Program-made: the position numbers and the translations under genes
Shown here: in pieces, positions 26,917 through 39,593 of the stretch
Layout: every line of letters begins with the position of its first letter
Numbering within the stretch: the first letter of the stretch is position 1
Source of the DNA: an uncultured Clostridium sp.
Lineage (GTDB): Bacteria > Bacillota > Clostridia > Lachnospirales > Lachnospiraceae
Assembly: GCA_946553025.1 (NCBI GenBank)
Contig: CAMNRM010000005.1
Location: 62,001-126,000, forward strand
Reading direction: 5' to 3'
DNA length: 64,000 bases
Notes under the pieces: generated by a model
What the model was told of the DNA's origin: nothing
The model's input: only the letters and a program-made list of their open reading frames with translations
Databases searched by the model: none

Positions 26917-26945
26917 ATTATACATTAACTTCTCTCTTTTTTCAA
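26917..26945 (-). promoter_or_regulatory. Promoter of the second GNAT gene
   Basis: On the minus strand, -35 TTGAAA (26940-26945), a 17-base spacer and extended -10 TGTATAAT (TATAAT at 26917-26922). It lies between the array and the GNAT gene. Otherwise 26946-27065 is AT-rich and featureless. Confidence 0.7.
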
Positions 26946-27065
26946 TAACAAGTCTATATTTCCTTCATACACATAGAAAAGTTGCTTATCAAAATCTTGT
27001 TATAAAAGGAAACATTACCTCATCCACCAAAAAACATGAAAAGACTACTTATAAAAATACACCGG

Positions 27066-29655
27066 AAATCAACCTTGCATATACAGGGAAGAGGCAATCT
27101 GGAAGTTTTGAACAGCGATTGTAGAAAAATCACCCCCGCATACGCGGGGAAAAGCCCGCTGGCCCAGACAGCCCGCCGCCCCATGGGGGATCACCCCCGC
27201 ATACGCGGGGAAAAGGAAAAGCGCGTGCCTGGTATCAGGAGGGGGTTAGGATCACCCCCGCATACGCGGGGAAAAGAACGACACTTTATCAAATTCTTTA
27301 ACTGCCGCAGGATCACCCCCGCATACGCGGGGAAAAGAGTTCTGAAATCACTATGCAGACGGCTTTCGGAGGATCACCCCCGCATACGCGGGGAAAAGCT
27401 TCATTTCAAACATATCCATGGGGCTTTTCGCGGATCACCCCCGCATACGCGGGGAAAAGTGCCTACCTTTCCATTGTTAACCAGAACATGAGGGATCACC
27501 CCCGCATACGCGGGGAAAAGGAACTGTTCGTTGAAATCGCTAAACCTTTCCAGGGATCACCCCCGCATACGCGGGGAAAAGCGGCGGCTCATTTTGCCAC
27601 CTTTGTGCAGATAAGGATCACCCCCGCATACGCGGGGAAAAGTTTCGCCGCATTCAATTTCCAGGATACGGTTGAGGATCACCCCCGCATACGCGGGGAA
27701 AAGTTGCTTGGCGTGGTTTCCTGCGTCTTGCCATTAGGATCACCCCCGCATACGCGGGGAAAAGTGCTTTCAGAACACAAATTTTTCCAACAAATGGGGA
27801 TCACCCCCGCATACGCGGGGAAAAGATATCTGCTTCTGCCAACTGGACATAATTGTAAGGATCACCCCCGCATACGCGGGGAAAAGGACTTTCCGTATGA
27901 ATGCGGATGCGTCGAAATGGGATCACCCCCGCATACGCGGGGAAAAGAGTTTTCCATGCTTAAACGTTCCTGCTGGTTGGGGATCACCCCCGCATACGCG
28001 GGGAAAAGTCCGAAAAGACGATTTCTGCTGTACCGGTCAGGGGATCACCCCCGCATACGCGGGGAAAAGGTTAAGCAGCCGAAGTCCTACGCCGGGGACA
28101 GAGGATCACCCCCGCATACGCGGGGAAAAGACGGCATTACAGGCTACTCAGGTATTGGATACAGGATCACCCCCGCATACGCGGGGAAAAGTGACCAATA
28201 ATGATGCAGAAACCTCACAGACCAGGATCACCCCCGCATACGCGGGGAAAAGGGATAAAAATTATGACAGTAAAAGCACGTATTGGGATCACCCCCGCAT
28301 ACGCGGGGAAAAGTCTGTATTGTCAAGAAACTCTTTCAGCCAGTGGGGATCACCCCCGCATACGCGGGGAAAAGATGTTTGCGGAAACATTAGCAGATAT
28401 GAATACAGGATCACCCCCGCATACGCGGGGAAAAGCCACTGCCGCAAAATTTCCATGAAGTCTACCAGGGATCACCCCCGCATACGCGGGGAAAAGCCCA
28501 CAACTGACCGCTGACACGCTGAAACAGAAGGATCACCCCCGCATACGCGGGGAAAAGTGTAAACGGAACACAAAAATGGGTTCCAGTGTGGGATCACCCC
28601 CGCATACGCGGGGAAAAGCTGGTCCTCAGTTACCCCACCCTCTCCCTTATAGGATCACCCCCGCATACGCGGGGAAAAGGCGTCATACCCGCTGCGATTA
28701 ACTGTAAGGCTGGGATCACCCCCGCATACGCGGGGAAAAGCGTATAGCTCTATTCTGTTTAGTTCTCGTTCTAGGATCACCCCCGCATACGCGGGGAAAA
28801 GGAGTTGTTGTACATCTCGCCTACCTGGGAGCTGGGATCACCCCCGCATACGCGGGGAAAAGATGATACATTCCCATAATGCTCACCTAAATTAAGGATC
28901 ACCCCCGCATACGCGGGGAAAAGGTGTCATTTCCAGTGCTTCACATAGCGCAAACAGGATCACCCCCGCATACGCGGGGAAAAGGAAAAGAAAAGTCATA
29001 GGCATTGAAAGAGATAAGGATCACCCCCGCATACGCGGGGAAAAGGGGTTCACCGGAGTGGTACATGTTTCAGGATTAGGATCACCCCCGCATACGCGGG
29101 GAAAAGTTCCTTTTCTCCCATTCTCTCGTAAACCACCTAGGATCACCCCCGCATACGCGGGGAAAAGTGGGGAAATGGATTTGGTGGTTATGGAAATGGC
29201 GGATCACCCCCGCATACGCGGGGAAAAGTGATGGGGATAAAACGCACCATAGATCGGACAAGGATCACCCCCGCATACGCGGGGAAAAGTTACACCCGAC
29301 ACGAAAGTGTTGTTGCGGCGTTGGATCACCCCCGCATACGCGGGGAAAAGTATGGTTCAATACTTTCATGCGTATACATAGAAGGATCACCCCCGCATAC
29401 GCGGGGAAAAGACTGCGGAGAACGTTCAGCTTTCCGAAGAATAAGGATCACCCCCGCATACGCGGGGAAAAGGTTTCCAATATTCTTCTTTTAAAAATTC
29501 AAATAGGATCACCCCCGCATACGCGGGGAAAAGGTAAAAAACGCAGACAAATAACGCCTTGTGTTAGGATCACCCCCGCATACGCGGGGAAAAGCCATTT
29601 TCCCGCCAGGCTTGACGGTTTTTGCAAGGATCACCCCCGCATACGCGGGGAAAAG
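27066..29655 (-). CRISPR. Type I-E CRISPR array, 42 good repeats plus one decayed
   Basis: Repeats of 28 bases, reading GGATCACCCCCG...CGGGGAAAAG on the plus strand, occur at a 61-base period from 27188 to 29628 (41 copies). A further near-copy starts at 27128 with AA in place of the first GG, and a decayed copy lies at 27066-27093. Spacers are 33 bases, except the two leftmost (32 and 34). The repeat has the CCCCGC/GCGGGG stem of type I-E. By comparison with streptococcal I-E repeats, and because decay is at the left end, transcription is on the minus strand with the leader at the right beside cas2. No two spacers look alike. In crRNA sense the first spacer base is T in 25 and C in 13 of 41. 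Confidence 0.98.
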
Positions 29656-29698
29656 ACTAAAAAGATCCCTTTATACCTAGCTTTGAATATAAAACCCA

Positions 29699-32281
<2,583 letters not shown>

Positions 32282-32285
32282 AACA

Positions 32286-32939
32286 TCACCCCAATTCCGA
32301 CATTGCATCATGCTCGGTTTCTTTTTGATTACATTCCTCAAAAGATTCCTTAAATTTGCGGTAACCGTAAATCCGTCTGGCTGGACTAAAGGATACAGCT
32401 ACATCCTGTATCATAGCTGCATAACTATCATCGGTTTCTAGCCATATGCGCAGTATATGATTAGGTTTCTCAACAAGCGGTGCCTCTTTGCGAAGCGCAG
32501 TTTCCAGAGGAAGATTACGAATTCCAAGAACAATCGGCAGAGTAGGAGGGCAAGATCTCCGACCTAAAAATAAAGGATAACGAGGATTTTGTAAAGCAGT
32601 TTCCAGATTTTTTAAAAGTCCTTCTTCTCCCTCTAATCCTGCCAAAAATATAGCATCCGATAGATAGTGCCGATAAGTGACATATGAACTTTTTTCAGAA
32701 TGCACGGTATGAAAATCCGTAATATCCTCACCTTCCCGGTCAGCACGGATTCCAAATTTGAGCACATTTAATTCTGCCAGATTAGCATCTCTTCCCCATC
32801 CCAATGACGCTGCCAACATTCCTACAACACCGCTTTTTGTTGGCATTTTTTCTGTTGTTCTTATCTCAAATTTAGAACTGCTTCCCCACGACTGTAAGGG
32901 TGCCGCCAGTCTTAAAAGCAGAGTTGGCATATTATTCAC
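32286..32939 (-). CDS. cas5e: Cascade subunit Cas5e
   Basis: Cas5e (CasD) binds the 5' handle of the crRNA and caps the Cas7 backbone. The 217-residue protein has the typical opening LLLRLAAPLQSWGSSSKFEIR at residues 6-26, PTKSGVVGMLAASLGW near 33-48 and a C-terminal FSPARRIYGYRKFKE. It overlaps the end of cas7e by 8 bases, so it is translated in tight coupling. Confidence 0.95.
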   Translation of the reverse strand: MNNMPTLLLRLAAPLQSWGSSSKFEIRTTEKMPTKSGVVGMLAASLGWGRDANLAELNVLKFGIRADREGEDITDFHTVHSEKSSYVTYRHYLSDAIFLAGLEGEEGLLKNLETALQNPRYPLFLGRRSCPPTLPIVLGIRNLPLETALRKEAPLVEKPNHILRIWLETDDSYAAMIQDVAVSFSPARRIYGYRKFKESFEECNQKETEHDAMSELG

Positions 32940-33975
32940 CCTCTCTTTCAGACAGTTTTTCCTTTACTGTAGCTTTCACTTCCTCCAAGATCTGTATAAT
33001 ATCTTTCTCTCCAAGTTCCCAGATTTTTTCGGGCATACATGCAAATTTTTTATAGATAGAGGCCGCATATTCCTTAAACTTATTTTCTGATTCTTCCAAG
33101 TAACCATTCTTACCAGAAACCGGCTTTTCAAATGCACCAACAAGATTAACTGGCTGATCGGTTCGCAGTGCAACATACACATAATCAGGAAGTGTCCGAT
33201 TTGCAAATGTATTTTGCTTTCCTGTCGGCATGGATTTAATAAATGCCTGGACAAAACATTTCACAGCAATATCCGTCTGTAAACCCAGATGTTTCTGAAG
33301 TTCGGCAATATTTACCGTTGCATATCGGTAAAGTGTTGACGAGTTAAACTCTACGGTTCCCAAATGTCCGGCCCCTGATTCTTCATCCTGATTTAAATCG
33401 TCAACAGCAGTAAAATAATCATACTCATTGTGTACTGCATGTGTAGAAATTGCATGGGCAACCTGTGCAGCAGCATCAAAATTCAAGGATGGATCAGCCG
33501 CTACCATTCTGCCAAAAAGAGCCATATCGATAGAAGGGGATTCCTTCAATACATTCTGATATTCTTTTTTATCTTTACTTCCATTGATTGCAAGATTCGC
33601 CAATGCCCTTGCCTGTGCTGCACTGAAAAACATCAATACAGGTGATGCCCCGTCCTTGTCTATTTTTATTCCCGCATTTCCCAATGCATTTAACGCAAGT
33701 TTATCTGCTTCTTCATCTCCAATATTACCGTCGATTTCTTTCATCACATCAACAAGCATTTGGACAACTTTTTTTGTACGAATACCTACCTCTTCTTTAC
33801 TTAATATTTCTCTAAACATTTTCCTCATTTCATGCTTCCATGACTGTGAAGAAACTCTTGCTCTTACCACACCTCCATATTTTGCTGTTTTTGGACTGCC
33901 TGTATCATCACGGTTAATACAACTCGGAGGAACATTTTGTAAAACATGAATGTCCAGATATAAATTATTCTTCAT
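32932..33975 (-). CDS. cas7e: Cascade backbone subunit Cas7e
   Basis: Cas7e (CasC) polymerises in six copies along the crRNA spacer; its thumb flips out every sixth base of the guide. The 347-residue protein begins MKNNLYLDIHVLQNVPPSCI with NRDDTGSPKTAKYGGVVRAR, typical of the family, and RVSSQSWKHEMRKMF follows. The start at 33973-33975 uses AAAGGA 8 bases upstream and overlaps the cse2 stop. The open frame to 33999 lacks a better start signal. Confidence 0.95.
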   Translation of the reverse strand: MKNNLYLDIHVLQNVPPSCINRDDTGSPKTAKYGGVVRARVSSQSWKHEMRKMFREILSKEEVGIRTKKVVQMLVDVMKEIDGNIGDEEADKLALNALGNAGIKIDKDGASPVLMFFSAAQARALANLAINGSKDKKEYQNVLKESPSIDMALFGRMVAADPSLNFDAAAQVAHAISTHAVHNEYDYFTAVDDLNQDEESGAGHLGTVEFNSSTLYRYATVNIAELQKHLGLQTDIAVKCFVQAFIKSMPTGKQNTFANRTLPDYVYVALRTDQPVNLVGAFEKPVSGKNGYLEESENKFKEYAASIYKKFACMPEKIWELGEKDIIQILEEVKATVKEKLSEREGE

Positions 33976-34570
33976 CACTTTCATCCTTTCCCTTGTCATC
34001 TGTCTTTGCCTTATAGTAAAAATCCTGCCCCCATTTCAGCCGGACTTCATCCACATTGCTTTCAAATTGAAACCCATACAAATCTTTTGCCAGATCCACA
34101 TAATCAAGCTTAATATCATTGTTTTCAAGCAGCTTCACTATTGTCTTTAGATGATAAGAAAGTTCTGTCATATCATCAGAACGTGCTGCAATACTAAGTT
34201 TCTTCCTTATGTTTTCCTCATCATCTTCATTATGCACTAGTATTCTCACTGCCCGGCCAAAATGATTTTCTTTACCCTCTGCATGCATTGGCTCCGAATG
34301 ACCTTGCTGATGAAGAGAAAAAAGGGTTAATGCCGTATAAATAGCCCATTCCGCATAAGAAGGTTCATTATTTTTACTCATCAGTTCTTCAGACAAATTG
34401 CTTAAAAAGCTGCCCCACAATTCTGGAAGTTCCCCCGGTTTCTTTCCAATTCCCCTGCGAAGCTGCGCCAAACGGGCTTTTGAACTGCTCTCTTCCAGCT
34501 TTCTGTCATTCTCTGCAAGTAATCTTATTTGTGTCCTTACATATTTACCAATTTCCATTTTTTCATCCAT
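33965..34570 (-). CDS. cse2: Cascade small subunit Cse2
   Basis: Cse2 (CasB) forms a dimer that stabilises the R-loop. The 201-residue, mostly helical protein shows the family segments LAQLRRGIGKKPGELPELWG (about residues 33-52) and WAIYTALTLFSLHQQGH. The ATG at 34568-34570 (MDEKMEIGKYV) is taken as the start, with GGGAGG upstream; a GTG at 34580-34582 is possible. A serine-rich, acidic C-terminus ends DESDEE. Confidence 0.92.
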   Translation of the reverse strand: MDEKMEIGKYVRTQIRLLAENDRKLEESSSKARLAQLRRGIGKKPGELPELWGSFLSNLSEELMSKNNEPSYAEWAIYTALTLFSLHQQGHSEPMHAEGKENHFGRAVRILVHNEDDEENIRKKLSIAARSDDMTELSYHLKTIVKLLENNDIKLDYVDLAKDLYGFQFESNVDEVRLKWGQDFYYKAKTDDKGKDESDEE

Positions 34571-34589
34571 TTTATTTACCACCTCCCTG

Positions 34590-36221
34590 TTATGAATTTA
34601 CCGCAATACTTAACCCAATTAAAAAGCGATTCATTGCTCTTGCCGCTGAAAATGATTCATTTGTCTTCTTGTCATCAGAATTCGATTTTGTTCTTCCAAA
34701 TATCGCTTCTGTATTTGTCTGTTGTATCATTTCATCTCCCAACTGCCTCGCTATGGCAGCACATTCTTTTCGCCATGCACTCTGTTTTTCCCCGACATCA
34801 TCCACTTCAGGATTAAGCTTATAAAGCCATCGTCTAAATGGAACATCAATGCGATGATAAAAATCAGCTTTCTTATTTTCTGCAAAAAACGCGGAAGTTC
34901 CCTTACTTTCTTTTGTATTATTACTGCCACCGGAAGCCAAATTGACCTCTTTTGCAAATGACCAGACCTTTTTGGAAACAACATCACAAAAACTAATACT
35001 GTTCAGGACCATTTGTTTCCATCCACCGTTTCTTTTTAAAATCAAAGAAGCAGGTATTTGAAGAGAATCCGAAAAAACATTAGTAACATAAAAATCCTTA
35101 TCCCCATATTGTACAGATACTATTCGAATATTCAGGAAAGAAGTTTTAAGTATTCCCTCTTCCTCCAATCTTTTTATCCACAAAATAATTCCTGGCTGTC
35201 TATTCCCATCATCATTGAAAATAACTGCCGGACATTCTCTCCAGAACTGTTTTGAACAATCATGGCGCTGTGGTATAAAATTATTTGGTTTTTTACGGTC
35301 TGCATTTTTCCAAACCGTCATCGGTTCAATAAAAGCGTTTTCCCTGTCAAAGAAATCCCCGCCTAATAAATAATAACCTGTAACTTTCTGCCCTTTTTTA
35401 TTCAGATACAAGCGCCTTGACTGTAACGTATACAATGCAGACAAATTATCTGGCTGCGGAATTTGTACACGCTCTCCATCAGGAATTTCTTTCTTCTCCC
35501 ATATCGGGGTTTCTTTTTCAAAAAGTTCACCATTTTCATTCAGCAAAATTAAATTAAGCATAAGTGTTTCAAACAGATTATCTCCGGCAATAAATACAAT
35601 TCCTAATTTTCCAAGCCATCCAGCTCCTGTCGATGGCAATTTAATTCCCCGTTCTTTCGATTCCTTTGAAGGTTTTGCCGATGTATCATCATAAGCATTA
35701 ACATACAACAGCCAACGCACTGCTTCAGCAAAAGACATTTCTTCTTTTTCTTTCCCACTCATCCCTGAAAAAAGACGAAGTTTATTACTGCTTTCCGATA
35801 AACTTCCATTAAGTTTTGAAGCAGAATATTCTGTACCTACCTTCGCGTGCTCACATTGATAAAATGGCCTTTCTGGATGAAATAAATAAAAATTTTCACG
35901 TTGAGATTCAAGATAATTTGTGATTACTTCCACTGAAAACCTTTTTTCATTCCACAATTCTTCCCATCGATCCAGCGCATCATCATAACCATTCAATGGC
36001 ATCTCATTTCCAATCATATCATACCGTGAAAACACTGTATGCAAAACAGCAAGTAATGCTCGCAACACAGCAAAATCCTGCGTTGGCAACTCACCACACA
36101 AATCTCTATAAATATGTGCCTGATGAAATAGTTCAATTAATGATACTTCATGTATCCCACAATCCTTATCAACTACCTTTATCCACGGCTCATCAAGTAA
36201 ATTAAACGCTTTATCGTTCAT
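34590..36221 (-). CDS. cse1: Cascade large subunit Cse1 (Cas8e)
   Basis: Cse1 (CasA) recognises the PAM, starts unwinding and recruits Cas3. The 543-residue protein starts MNDKAFNLLDEPWIKVVDKD, the family's standard opening. It has LPTQDFAVLRALLAVLHTVF near residue 45, SLSESSNKLRLFSG near 140 and a C-terminal four-helix region (PEVDDVGEKQSAWRKECAA). It begins 17 bases after the cas3 stop and ends 19 bases before cse2. Confidence 0.95.
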   Translation of the reverse strand: MNDKAFNLLDEPWIKVVDKDCGIHEVSLIELFHQAHIYRDLCGELPTQDFAVLRALLAVLHTVFSRYDMIGNEMPLNGYDDALDRWEELWNEKRFSVEVITNYLESQRENFYLFHPERPFYQCEHAKVGTEYSASKLNGSLSESSNKLRLFSGMSGKEKEEMSFAEAVRWLLYVNAYDDTSAKPSKESKERGIKLPSTGAGWLGKLGIVFIAGDNLFETLMLNLILLNENGELFEKETPIWEKKEIPDGERVQIPQPDNLSALYTLQSRRLYLNKKGQKVTGYYLLGGDFFDRENAFIEPMTVWKNADRKKPNNFIPQRHDCSKQFWRECPAVIFNDDGNRQPGIILWIKRLEEEGILKTSFLNIRIVSVQYGDKDFYVTNVFSDSLQIPASLILKRNGGWKQMVLNSISFCDVVSKKVWSFAKEVNLASGGSNNTKESKGTSAFFAENKKADFYHRIDVPFRRWLYKLNPEVDDVGEKQSAWRKECAAIARQLGDEMIQQTNTEAIFGRTKSNSDDKKTNESFSAARAMNRFLIGLSIAVNS

Positions 36222-36238
36222 GCTTCCCCTTTCTATCC

Positions 36239-38911
36239 TTAATTTTCTTCCTCAAGTTCATCCTTTAAATAGGTAAACCCGCTCTCCTGCAAATAAGTAA
36301 CTTTAACTCCACAAAGTTCTGCACTAAGGCTTTCATCTAAAAGAAGCACAAGCTGCCCTTCCAGCCAACGGGACTTTAAAAATCCCTTTAAATGCTTATC
36401 CATTTCTTCCAATTCTCTTATCGTCCTGTTAATATTAATATCATAGCAAAATCTTGCCGGAAGCCTAAGTTTCTGCTGTGCAATACGTCGGCAATCATCT
36501 TCTTCTGGACAACTATAGGGAGAATATTTCTTTCCATCAGTCTGCCATGGCAGCATTTCCAGCATACCATTTTTATCTTGTATCAAAACAAGAACTTCTA
36601 TAGAAAATGCACTGTCACGTACTGTAGCAAGCGCACTGTTTTCATTATCTTCAGCAGAATTAGAAAGCCAGCCATGAAGATTACTACCCCTTCTCCTTTC
36701 CTCTGGTGGTGCCATCTTAAAACCCTTTGCTCTATTCTTTTTTTCTTCCTGTAAATCAATATACTTTCTAAAAGCAGCTTTTTCCTCTTCCCCATCAGGT
36801 TCTGCCTCCCGATAAGTTTCATACACAAGAAAATCAATATCTCCCGGAATTGCAATATGGTCAGGAAGAAGTTTTTGGGTACGCAGCAGCAGCCATTCTG
36901 TATAAATATGCTTTGAAGCCTCTTCAAGTTCCTCCATCCCCAAAACAATACATTCTGCATTTTTACATTTGCCTGGTCGGTCAGTTCGGGAATGACGCCA
37001 AAGCCGCCCAATTCTTTGAATCAGAAGATCCATAGGACAAAGATCCGTAATCAAAAGATCAAAATCAATATCCAGCGATTGCTCAAGAACCTGTGTTCCA
37101 ATAACTACCACACCTTTACGGATATCCGCAGTTGATCCTTTTCCTATTACCTTTTTCAACATTTCTTCCCGTTCCATCCTGTCGGGAATAATATATTGTG
37201 CATGATATAGAATAACATTTGCACCTGCCACCTTACGGGCAATTTCAGCAAAATACTGTGCTCGCAAAACTGTGTTACATATTATGCCAACACATGCACC
37301 CGCACGCACTGCATCTGTAATTTTCTTAACAGCCATATCATCATTACCACGAATTATGGATACTCTCTTGTCCTTACTCCCCTTTGGCAGTGCTTTTGCA
37401 ACGATTTCACTGCCATCAGTAAAAGTAAGACGTGGATAGGGCACTTCGAGAATTTCAACCTTTTTATTTTTATCATTGAAATATGCCTCTATCAGCTTCT
37501 TTCGCCTGCTGGAAGGAAGCGTCGCGGAAAGCAAAATTACAGGGACTTGATATTCGTGCATCCAAGCCAAAACCGTATCAAGATATTGGTTCATATAAGC
37601 ATCATAAGCATGACATTCATCGACAATCACCACCTTTTGAGAAAGCCCCAGATGCAGCAGCATAACATGTTTCTTTTTCAGGGCAGACATCAGTAATTTA
37701 TCCACAGTGGCCACGACAAAATCAGATAAAAGTGATGTCTTGCTGCCGCTGAAAAATGAATTTACCACTAGCCCGCTTTCCCCGTCAAAATCCGTCTGCA
37801 GTTCGCTATCATTTTTTAATTCTGCAAAAATCGGCTGAAATTCTGCGTTGCCATGTGCCAGGTTTATGCTATGCACAGCATCATATGACTGTATCTTGGC
37901 CCACTGCACCACCCGTTCAAAAATACCATTCGCCGTCGCCTGGGTCGGAAGTCCAAAATACAGACCTGTTTTATTACATTTTACAGAGAGAATTTCTGCA
38001 ATCGCAAGAGCAGCCTCTGTTTTCCCTGTCCCCATCGGTGCTTCTAAAATAAACAAGCCCGGTTTTGTACAATTTTCCACTGCAGTAATAATATCTTTTT
38101 GCATCCTGTGCATGGAAAATCCAAAACGTGTTTGAAAATCCTCATCCAAGATCCGTACCTGATTCGGTTCCCACGATTCGGGCAATTTTAGTTTTTCAAA
38201 AGCTTTGGCACAGCGATTTTTCGGATACTCATCTTCCGATAAAATTACGTCTTCATCCAATAAAGGGAAATTTGTTTGATTACTAGCCAGCCAGTCTGCC
38301 ATAATCAAAAATGCCGATAACAAAACTTCTGCTTTCTTGCTAAGTACTGGAATCTCAGAAATTTCACCAAACCCTGCCTGTTCCAAAGAAAAATTCACCC
38401 ATTCCTGATATAACCGGCTCCATAGCTCACGATCTAAGGGTTTACCCCAAAAATGGAAAGGATAATTTTGGGTGGAGATAAACACATTGCCAGAAGGCAT
38501 ACCATGATGTGCACCAACAATGGAAGAAAAGCCTTTTGGAAAACCAAAATCCAACAATATAGCTTCCCCGCATTTTGTATGATGAGATTTATCTTTATTT
38601 TTAAAATTTTCATCAATATTACAAATACCATAATGCTCAAACAAAGAACGCCTTGCTGGCAAAGCTTTTAATATCTTAGATTGAAAAAGTGGTGTAAGTT
38701 TTCCAATATCGTGCAGATAGGCCAACAATATGGCAAGCTTCTTAAACTCACTGAAAGACATTCCGCATAATTCTGAAAGTGATAAATACCGCTTATGTAT
38801 AAGTTCAATGATTACATTTGCAGTATCCATTGCATGCATCCAAAGCGGAAGCCATTTATTTTTCGCACCTGATTTTGCAATCATTAATTTCATCTCATGT
38901 GAAATTTTCAT
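36239..38911 (-). CDS. cas3: CRISPR nuclease-helicase Cas3
   Basis: Cas3 unwinds and degrades the target strand after Cascade binding. The 890-residue protein has an N-terminal HD nuclease domain with His67-Asp68 (LAYLHDIGKL) and a nearby HH pair (KSHHTKCGE). A superfamily-2 helicase follows, with Walker A Lys297 (APMGTGKTEAAL) and DECH at 431-434. IGRLWRHSRTDRPGKC is motif VI, before the C-terminal domain. The start at 38909-38911 is chosen for AAGGGGGG about 8 bases upstream over the ATG at 38932. Confidence 0.96.
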   Translation of the reverse strand: MKISHEMKLMIAKSGAKNKWLPLWMHAMDTANVIIELIHKRYLSLSELCGMSFSEFKKLAILLAYLHDIGKLTPLFQSKILKALPARRSLFEHYGICNIDENFKNKDKSHHTKCGEAILLDFGFPKGFSSIVGAHHGMPSGNVFISTQNYPFHFWGKPLDRELWSRLYQEWVNFSLEQAGFGEISEIPVLSKKAEVLLSAFLIMADWLASNQTNFPLLDEDVILSEDEYPKNRCAKAFEKLKLPESWEPNQVRILDEDFQTRFGFSMHRMQKDIITAVENCTKPGLFILEAPMGTGKTEAALAIAEILSVKCNKTGLYFGLPTQATANGIFERVVQWAKIQSYDAVHSINLAHGNAEFQPIFAELKNDSELQTDFDGESGLVVNSFFSGSKTSLLSDFVVATVDKLLMSALKKKHVMLLHLGLSQKVVIVDECHAYDAYMNQYLDTVLAWMHEYQVPVILLSATLPSSRRKKLIEAYFNDKNKKVEILEVPYPRLTFTDGSEIVAKALPKGSKDKRVSIIRGNDDMAVKKITDAVRAGACVGIICNTVLRAQYFAEIARKVAGANVILYHAQYIIPDRMEREEMLKKVIGKGSTADIRKGVVVIGTQVLEQSLDIDFDLLITDLCPMDLLIQRIGRLWRHSRTDRPGKCKNAECIVLGMEELEEASKHIYTEWLLLRTQKLLPDHIAIPGDIDFLVYETYREAEPDGEEEKAAFRKYIDLQEEKKNRAKGFKMAPPEERRRGSNLHGWLSNSAEDNENSALATVRDSAFSIEVLVLIQDKNGMLEMLPWQTDGKKYSPYSCPEEDDCRRIAQQKLRLPARFCYDININRTIRELEEMDKHLKGFLKSRWLEGQLVLLLDESLSAELCGVKVTYLQESGFTYLKDELEEEN

Positions 38912-38988
38912 TTTGAGATACCCCCCTTCCATATTATAATTTGGATATTATCTTTTATTGGATAATTCAGAAAATTTCCGTTTTTCTA

Positions 38989-39017
38989 TTGACAAAATTT
39001 CAACTCTCTGCTATGAT
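38989..39017 (+). promoter_or_regulatory. Consensus promoter antisense to the 174-aa gene
   Basis: On the plus strand, TTGACA (38989-38994), a 17-base spacer and TATGAT (39012-39017) form a near-perfect sigma-A promoter. It faces into the 3' end of the 174-residue gene. About 60 bases after the predicted start, a weak stem (AAGCGGG/CTCGTTT) is followed by CTTTTTTT. A short antisense RNA is possible. No plus-strand gene follows. Confidence 0.5.
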
Positions 39018-39052
39018 GCTTACAAAAGAGATGGGTTTTCACCGTACAGTTT

Positions 39053-39577
39053 TTACTCAAGCGGGCTGCTCGTTTCTTTTTTTATTGCTAATAAATCATA
39101 AAGATATTTCTTTCCATCTGCGTCATGGCGTACCAACATCCGTGCGAAAAAAACATTGTAATAACAAACCTCTCCACTTTTATCATGATATACCGGCAAA
39201 GCAAACCGAACATCATATCGATACCATCCATACTTTGCATCCTTCTCATGTTTCTTTTTTGTATTTTCTGAGTATTCCACATTTGTAGCAATCTGAATTA
39301 GTTCTGGAATCCCTTGCACTGCATTGGCCTTGGCTTTTGCAACAGCACCTTTCAAAGCAAGTCTGCTTTCAGAACCTGCATACTCATCCGGAAAACTGCT
39401 GGAAATAAATATCTTTTCCGATGATTCTTCAATTTTATAAGATTTTCCAACATATTCTTTAAGATAATGTTCTACTTCTTTCCAATCTTCTCTCTTTTTC
39501 CCCTTAAAACAAATATCATTAATCAAAACAATTTTCTCATGATTTAAACCGACAATTATATTTACATTTCTATCCAT
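39053..39577 (-). CDS. Conserved hypothetical protein beside cas3, possible toxin
   Basis: A 174-residue soluble protein with VLINDICFKGKKREDWKEVEHY near residues 17-38, AVAKAKANAVQGIPELIQIATN near 78-99, and a C-terminal strand-rich block (WYRYDVRFALPVYHDKSGEV, then FARMLVRHDADGKKYLYDLLAIKKE). It resembles small proteins common in Firmicutes mobile elements. The C-terminal pattern recalls the barnase/EndoU/RelE (BECR) nuclease fold, but I could not confirm this. It is the gene upstream of cas3. Its start region contains a protospacer-like match to the degenerate mini-CRISPR 170 bases upstream, so Cascade may repress it. Alternatives are a cas-operon accessory or anti-defence gene. Confidence 0.75.
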   Translation of the reverse strand: MDRNVNIIVGLNHEKIVLINDICFKGKKREDWKEVEHYLKEYVGKSYKIEESSEKIFISSSFPDEYAGSESRLALKGAVAKAKANAVQGIPELIQIATNVEYSENTKKKHEKDAKYGWYRYDVRFALPVYHDKSGEVCYYNVFFARMLVRHDADGKKYLYDLLAIKKETSSPLE

Positions 39578-39593
39578 AGTACTCTACCTTTTT

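Noticed and set aside
27066-27127. Distal decayed repeat and spacer as a second regulatory guide for the GNAT promoter
   Set aside because: Only a low-complexity TAGAAAA match was found in the GNAT promoter region, much weaker than the 39.6-kb case.
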